From NCBI RefSeq assembly GCF_024323335.1, contig NC_066581.1:465302195-465366194 (forward strand): a stretch of 64,000 nt of DNA, written 5' to 3'. The DNA is from Lathyrus oleraceus. Lineage: Eukaryota; Streptophyta; Magnoliopsida; Fabales; Fabaceae. This document shows positions 58,127-64,000 of the stretch, one piece after another. A model generated the notes under the pieces. The model saw nothing but the letters and a program-made list of their open reading frames with translations. It was not told the DNA's origin and did not search any database. Both the position numbers and the translations under genes were made by a program. Positions within the stretch are counted from its first letter, which is position 1, and each line of letters opens with the position of its first letter.

Positions 58127-61100
58127 TGTAGCGGGGTTTTCGTTACCTTTAGGTTTATTGACTAAACCAAAAGTAAACATACAATTCGAGTCGCCACCGC
58201 ACTTTATTTGTCCAAAGGAAAGGCTAAAAAGTGAACAAAAGCCAAGTAAGAAGTTTTTCAAATCAAAAACTGATAAAAATGTCAGAAATCTAGGTAAGGG
58301 GGTTGGTTATGAAATGGGAAGGTTTTATGCACCAAAAACATCCTTAGTACTCTAAGGGAACCTCTTTTTGCAAATATGTGTTGTAGGTTGGTATTTGTGA
58401 AAAGATTTGTGCAAAAGATTGGAGGGATGAGAAGAGAATATATTATATTTACAAATTTTGTTGTTTGAATAGATGAACCCATTGCCTACATACCATCACA
58501 AAGGTAGGATCAAAACCTCGTAGTTCGGGGTAAAAATCACAAAGATTGGTGAATTATTTTGACCAAAAGTCTTAAGGTCTTTTGTTATCAAAGGGAGAAA
58601 ACTCAACCTAAACCAACAATCCACCATGTGAGGAAGGCTTCAACATACTAGTGAGGCGTTAACCCTATAATAAGTATGGAAGACTAATAATCCAATCACT
58701 AAGGATGAGGTGAGATTTACATCAACCACTATGATAACTCAAACCTATGACTAATGCTTTTGAAAAGGTTTTAATAAGGTGGCCATTGGAACCACAAAAT
58801 CAACTTGAAGTGAGTTATATTTACAAGTTAGATGTATTTACAAAATGAAGTCAAAGTTGGATTAAAATTTATTCACAATGAGTATTTATGAAAAGAGTTT
58901 AAAAAGTCAAAGGCATAAGGCCTAGGTTTCTAGTTTGAAACAAGAGTCAAAGTTTGAAGAGAAAAGATTTTGGCTTGGGTTAGAGTGAGGAGAAGAAGAG
59001 AAAGGCTAGTCCTAAAGCATACAAAGGTAAGATAGAAAAGATAAACCCTTGGAGGTCCTTTTCTTGAAGTCATAGAGATGACTCCAAATGCTCCTTTCCT
59101 TTGGACTTAGCAAACAAACAAGCAATCACACAATTGATTCAAGCTCCTAGGATATCCATTTGACTTATCTCTCTTAACTTGGCTACTCATGACAATGGTC
59201 CTCTTACACAATCTCAAGGTGGAATCCATATCACACAAGAACAAACATCAAAATGTTCACCATACAATAAGAGGAATGGACCAAGAATGAGTTTAGATGA
59301 GAAAGTCCTTTAAAGATCAACTTGGGAACTTAGCATTCTAAAGGCATGAGGCCTAGTTGCTCTTCAACAAGTCTAGCATTCTAAAGGCATGAGGCCTAGT
59401 TGCTCTTGAACTCCTTTAAGCATGGGTATGCCCTAATTCTAAGTCCTTTCTCCTTTTGCAATTGGTTCACACAAAGCAAACACAAAACAAACACAAGACA
59501 AACACAAGACAACAAATATATGTTTCTATACAATAATGAGCTCAAAATGAGCAAAAGAAAAATGACATAAACATAAAATATATGCTCAAGTGAGCAAAGT
59601 GAAAAGTAATATGAATAAATGAGCAAGAAATAAATTGCATTAAAGTAAAGGGCAAGAAATTAAATGCTCAAATTAAAGTTAGTAATTAGTATGGTTATGT
59701 TAGTTTGTCATAAGACAATGCAGCGCTATGTTAAGCAATCGTAAGTGGACTAATGTAGTAGTCACACCTATCTGAGGCCGGTCAATAAAACTATAGGTAA
59801 ATAAACACAAGTTAGAGGTCATGACTAGTAAGCCAAGCTCCACAAACTTGCCATGCCAAAACAAAAGGGGAAGGGCCTTGTATGGACTTTAGGTTTTTTG
59901 CTTGACCAAGAAGCAACCTATCTTGGACACAAAACAACTCACTTGATCTTGGATCAAGTTGAGTTTGGTTTGGATCAAAGAAGGTTAAACCTCTCATTTG
60001 TCAAGACCAACCATAACACATTAACTCATTGGCCAAATTATGAAAAGAATGGGATGAAGATGGAATGGAGGGAAAGAGAATTCAAGTATCAAATTCAATT
60101 GATCAAATGTGAACCAAGTCATCATCAATCAATGCCAAACAGAAAAGTAATAAAGATCCCAAGTCAACAAGTCAAACATAATTTTTTTGGTAATTTTTGA
60201 ATTAAAAATAAATGCAAAATAAAATGAACAAGATATGGTCAAACCTCAAATTTAATTCAAATCAACTTCAACAAGTCCAATTAAATTCTCATAGGTCTAA
60301 CATGGTCAAACAAGCTTTGACAAATTTTCTCAATAATTTTTGAAATCAGAAACTATTTTAAAACAATTAAAAGCAATAAAAAATAACACAATATGAATTA
60401 AAATCTCAAATAAATCTCAAATCAAATAAGAAATTAATGAGACTATTTTTCATTGACTTATCATGATCCATAGGTGTTAGGAAAATATTTTTGGATTTTT
60501 CAAATATCAGAAAGTAATTAAAAATGAATTAAAACTATTAAAAACCAAAATAATTCACAAAAAATATTAAATGAAATCACAAAAATAATTAAAAATCAAA
60601 ATATGAAACTAGATTTTTCACGAAAATTTTTGGAATTGGTCTCATTTTTGTGACTTCAAATAAATTTTCTATGAATTTTTGAAAATAAATGGAATTAATT
60701 GAAATTAAAAGAAAATAGGATAAATAGAAAAAAGCGCAGCCACCAGATCACATTCATTAGTTGACGTGGCATGGATCAACGGCTCAGAGGCGCGGATGCA
60801 TGGTGGACTTAAGTCAAGCGCGCGACATGATGATTTAAAATAAGTAAACACAAAGAATGGCCAGGATTATAACATGGAAGCATGATCCAATGGTTCTGAA
60901 GATGCACACGTGGTGGAAAACACCATCTTCTCCGGTGATCCAACAATCTCCGACCACCAGTTGCAGAGAAAAAAATTATCACGAAAATGAAAAACAAGAA
61001 CATCAAAATGAAGCTCAGGTAATGTACATCACCACTGTATCCATGGATCATCCTCACTCTTCCTATTTAGAGAGAAACGTGATATGGAAGATCATGGTGT

Positions 61101-61967
61101 GTCAACTGAAATTGCACGAAATGAACAATTGAGACCACCACTGGCCTGCCTCAAGTGAGAGGACTTCAGAAAACCACATAAACCAAAGAAAATCACATTG
61201 AATTGCAAGATCTAGATCCAAAAAGTTTGAGGTTCTACCTCTGAAATGAAGCTTCTAATGCCACGAATTCTTCAAGATCTTGATCTGCTTTTGCTCTGGA
61301 AGTGTGATGGAGATGATAGGTTAAGGAATTGAGCTTTGAAAATCAACTAATGATGTTGAATTTCAAGCTTGAAAAAGAGAGAAAAAATCTGAAAATTCCT
61401 TTAGTGAGGGTTGGGATTTCAATTCTGCAGCACTTCAGGTCTCCACTTGGTTCAAAAATGAATGGGATTGAGCTCTTATTTTATAACTGAAATGTGGCTG
61501 AGATCATGCTTCCCTCGTGTGCATGGGATTTGAATCTTCCTTGCATGGGCCTGTACAGGCGCATGTAAGGCCCAATGATGGGTGATAAACCATGCTGAGA
61601 TCAACTGGAAATGAATTGGACGTGTAATTGAAGTGGAATTGGCTTGCACATGAAGTCTCAACATGAAATGCAAAAAATGAACATAAAGAGAAAGCTCTTC
61701 GAAACTCACACATGAAAAGTCCAAAAAAGTAATGTGAGTAATGGTTGGAAAGCCCTTGAAATAAGGAACAAAAGTCATGTTGGGCAAAAATTCATTTGGA
61801 ATTTTGAAATTAGTGAAAAATGGTTGTGAAAGTTTGGGCCCAAAACATGTCTAAGTCACCCTTTGAAAATTTGCATCAAAAGCAAGCCTCTTCAAGCCCC
61901 TCTGTTTGCATGATACAAGCCTCAAATTAAAAAACCTCCAACACCAAAGTTGTATATCTTTTCAAGA
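58127..61967 (-). mobile_element. Reverse-oriented, 5'-truncated LTR of the Ogre-2 family
   Basis: On the minus strand it ends GCTACA exactly at 58127 and carries all later landmarks of the Ogre-2 LTR: GGTGGCGACTC at 58188-58198, the TAGAGTACTAAGGATG block near 58340-58356, two 43-bp repeats near 59338-59406, and a TATA-like site near 61470-61485. It stops matching near 61967, at the point equivalent to about 2240 in the left LTR, so about 1.05 kb of the LTR start is absent. No internal element sequence is attached. The left junction is an intact LTR terminus; the right one is a break inside the LTR. ORFs in it are antisense or chance. Confidence 0.88.
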
Positions 61968-63267
61968 TGATCAATTAAAATGGCACCCGAGGATATGGAG
62001 AAGACAACATTCATCATACCTTGGGGAATATTCTTTTATCGAGTGATGCCCTTCGGTTTGAAGAACGTTGGAGCCACGTATCAACGTGCTATGACTACCT
62101 TGTTTCATGACATGATGCACAAGGATATCAAGGTGTATGTTGACGATATGATTGCAAAGTCGAAAACGGAAGTTGAACATGTAGAACACTTGTTGAAGCT
62201 TTTCCAGCGTTTGAGGAAGTACAAACTCCGCTTGAATCCGAGCAAGTGTACATTTGGAGTCTGTTCCAGCAATTTATTGGGCTTTATTGTCAGCAAGAGA
62301 GGTATTGAAGTTGATACTGCCAAGGTCAAAGCAATACAAGAGATGCCTGCGCCTAAAACTGAGAAGCAAGTCCGAGGTTTTCTTAGCCGCTTGAATTACA
62401 TTTCAAGATTTATATCCCACATGACTGCCACATGTGCGCATATATTCAAGCTCCTCCGGAAAGATCAGCGTCATGATTGGACCGAGGATTTCCAAAAGGC
62501 CTTTGACAGTATCAAAGAGTATCTGTCCGAGCCTCTGATTCTATCTCCGTCTGTTGAAGGGAGACCATTGATTATGTACTTGACTGTGCTTGATGATTCC
62601 ATGGGTTGTGTCCTTGGTCAGCAAGATGAATCAGGAAAGAAAGAATATGAAATATACTACTTGAGTAAGAAGTTCACCGACTGTGAGTCTAGGTACTCAA
62701 TGCTTGAGAAGACATGTTGTGCTTTGGCTTGGGATGCTAAGCGTTTATGCCAATATATGTTGAATCATACAACTTGGTTGATATCCAAAATGGATTCGAT
62801 CAAGTATATCTTTGAGAAGCCTGCTTTAACTGGGAGAATTGCCCGTTGGCAGAAGCTGTTATCTGAGTATGATATTGAGTATCGAGCTCAAAAAGCTATT
62901 AAAGGTAGTATCTTGGCTGACCATTTGACGCATCAACCAATTTAAGATTATCAGTATGTTCAATACGACTTCCCTGATGAGGAGATTCTGTATTTGAAAA
63001 TGAAAGATCATGATGAGCATACGCTCGATGAAGGGCCAAAGTCTGGTTCCTGATGGGGTATGGTGTTCGATGGCGCTGTCAATCAGTATGGAAATGACAT
63101 TAGGGTAGTGATTATTACTCCTCAAGGCACACATTTTCCTTTTACAGCAAGGCTAACTTTCAAATGCATGAATAATATGGTGGAGTATGAGGTCTGTATT
63201 ATGGGTTTGGAAGAATGTGTTGATCTTAGGATCAACCATCTTGATGTTTATGGCAATCCGGCCCTTG
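61968..63267 (+). pseudogene. Ogre-2 pol: RT (C-terminal part), RNase H, second RNase H (truncated)
   Basis: The sense begins mid-RT at the QIKMAPED region, as in Ogre-1 near 17690, and continues through MPFGLKN, YVDDMIAKS near 62138, LLGFIVS, RNase H (SMGCVLGQ, YSMLEKTCCALAW) and AIKGSILADHL. Stops at 62943 and 63051 follow, then the second RNase H (VFDGAVNQYGND, FTARLTF, LDVYGNPALDI). It is cut at about 63267 by a tandem repeat. No integrase is left. In one conserved spot the second RNase H reads GNP where Ogre-1 has GDS. Gag-to-RT sequence equivalent to about 3.7 kb of Ogre-1 is missing between 58126 and 61968. Confidence 0.9.
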
Positions 63268-64000
63268 ATATCTTGTATATATAAAGACATATATAAGAAT
63301 CAAATATGAATAACCCATACATGCGATTTAAAACATTTTAAAACAATTTCTCTATGATTTCAATGAATAGCTCGTAAAATACAACTAAAACTGGTTAAGT
63401 TATTTCTAGGTTGATTTTTCTATTTAGGTTATCTCTTTTTCTATGTTTTTTAATAGTTATGTGTTATGTAGGGTTTCTGTTTTCCCTCTTATTCTTTTTA
63501 GTGTGTCATTATCTTGTATATATATAAACACATATATAAGAATCAAATATGAATAACCCATACATGTGATTTAAAACATTTTTAAACAATTTCTCTACGA
63601 TTTCAATGAATAACTCGTAAAATACAACTAAAACTAGTTAAGTTATTTCTAGGTTGAGTTTTCTATTTAGATTATCTCTTTTTCTGTGTTTCTTAATAGT
63701 TATGTGTTATGTAGGGTTTCTTTTTTCCCTCTTATTCTTTTTAGTGTATCATTATCTTGTATAAGAATCAAATATGAATAAGCCATAGATGATATTTAAA
63801 TCATTTTTTAATAATTTGTCTACTATTTCAATGAATAACTCGTAAAGTACAACTAGAACTGGTTAAGTTATTTCTACGAGGATTTTTCTAATTATGTTAT
63901 CTCTTTTTCTGTGTTTTTCAATATTTATGTGTTACGAAGGGTTTGCTTTTTTCTCGTTATTCTTTTTAGTGTCTCTTATCTTGTGTATATATATATATAT
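63268..64000 (+). repeat. ~242-bp tandem (satellite-like) repeat at the right edge
   Basis: TATCTTGTAT-type starts recur at 63271, 63512, 63755 and 63979 (periods about 241, 243, 224). Each unit holds AAGAATCAAATATGAATAA, an AACTCGTAAA(A/G)TACAACTA block and TTATTCTTTTTAGTGT. Copies 1 and 2 are very similar, and copy 3 is more diverged and lacks part of the AT start. The array runs off the window. Not recognised as a named satellite. Confidence 0.85.

Noticed and set aside
60809..61132. ORFs in the reverse LTR as host genes
   Set aside because: They fall within LTR sequence homologous to 2240-3500 and have no counterpart frame in the other copy.

Overview
The window is a plant nuclear repeat block in which essentially every recognisable gene belongs to an LTR retrotransposon. 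Two very large Ty3/gypsy elements have ~5 kb LTRs, tRNA-Arg-like primer sites, an extra ORF upstream of gag, and a second RNase H after the first. This is the Ogre (Tat lineage) pattern, and its abundance points to a legume of the tribe Fabeae (Pisum, Vicia, Lathyrus, Lens). That placement is an inference from element type. I see no host gene, tRNA, rRNA or microRNA gene.

Layout, oldest to youngest. (1) A decayed Ty1/copia pol 3' end (3-1166) is the left substrate. (2) An Ogre-like element, 'Ogre-2', starts inside or beside it at 1188. Its 5' LTR is 1188-5244 plus 28102-29051, its primer site is 29058-29075 and its leader is 29076-29800 plus 55404-55575. ORF1 is 55576-57028, a gag piece is 57321-58126, a pol piece is 61968-63267, and its 3' end lies outside the window. 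A truncated LTR of the same family in reverse orientation (58127-61967) replaces the region between gag and RT. (3) A complete 22.85-kb Ogre, 'Ogre-1' (5245-28096, TSD CATCT), sits in the Ogre-2 LTR. (4) An Athila-type element, 'Athila-1' (29801-55398, TSD ATAGA), sits in the Ogre-2 leader. (5) A second Athila-type element, 'Athila-2' (33654-45508, minus strand, TSD GACAT), sits in the protease region of Athila-1. The last ~730 bp are a ~242-bp tandem repeat abutting Ogre-2.

Gene content. Ogre-1 has an intact ORF1 and broken gag-pro, RT/RNase H/second RNase H and integrase. Both Athila elements have broken gag-pro-pol followed by ORF2-type genes. Athila-1 carries two divergent ORF2-like genes in tandem, the second intact (51142-52599). 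No element looks autonomous, because each polyprotein has stops and/or frameshifts and two have lost a catalytic aspartate.

Most interesting are non-coding structures shared between elements: a hairpin plus an internal polypurine tract 56-59 nt after ORF2 in both Athila elements; a palindrome plus GGGAGGCAACCC just after pol in both; a primer-site-like TGGCGACTC inside the U5 of three Ogre-type LTRs; a triple hairpin unit in the Ogre-1 LTR; and an array of long GC-rich hairpins in the Athila-2 LTRs and interior. The element names are local labels. All identities rest on reading motifs and order, not on database searches.
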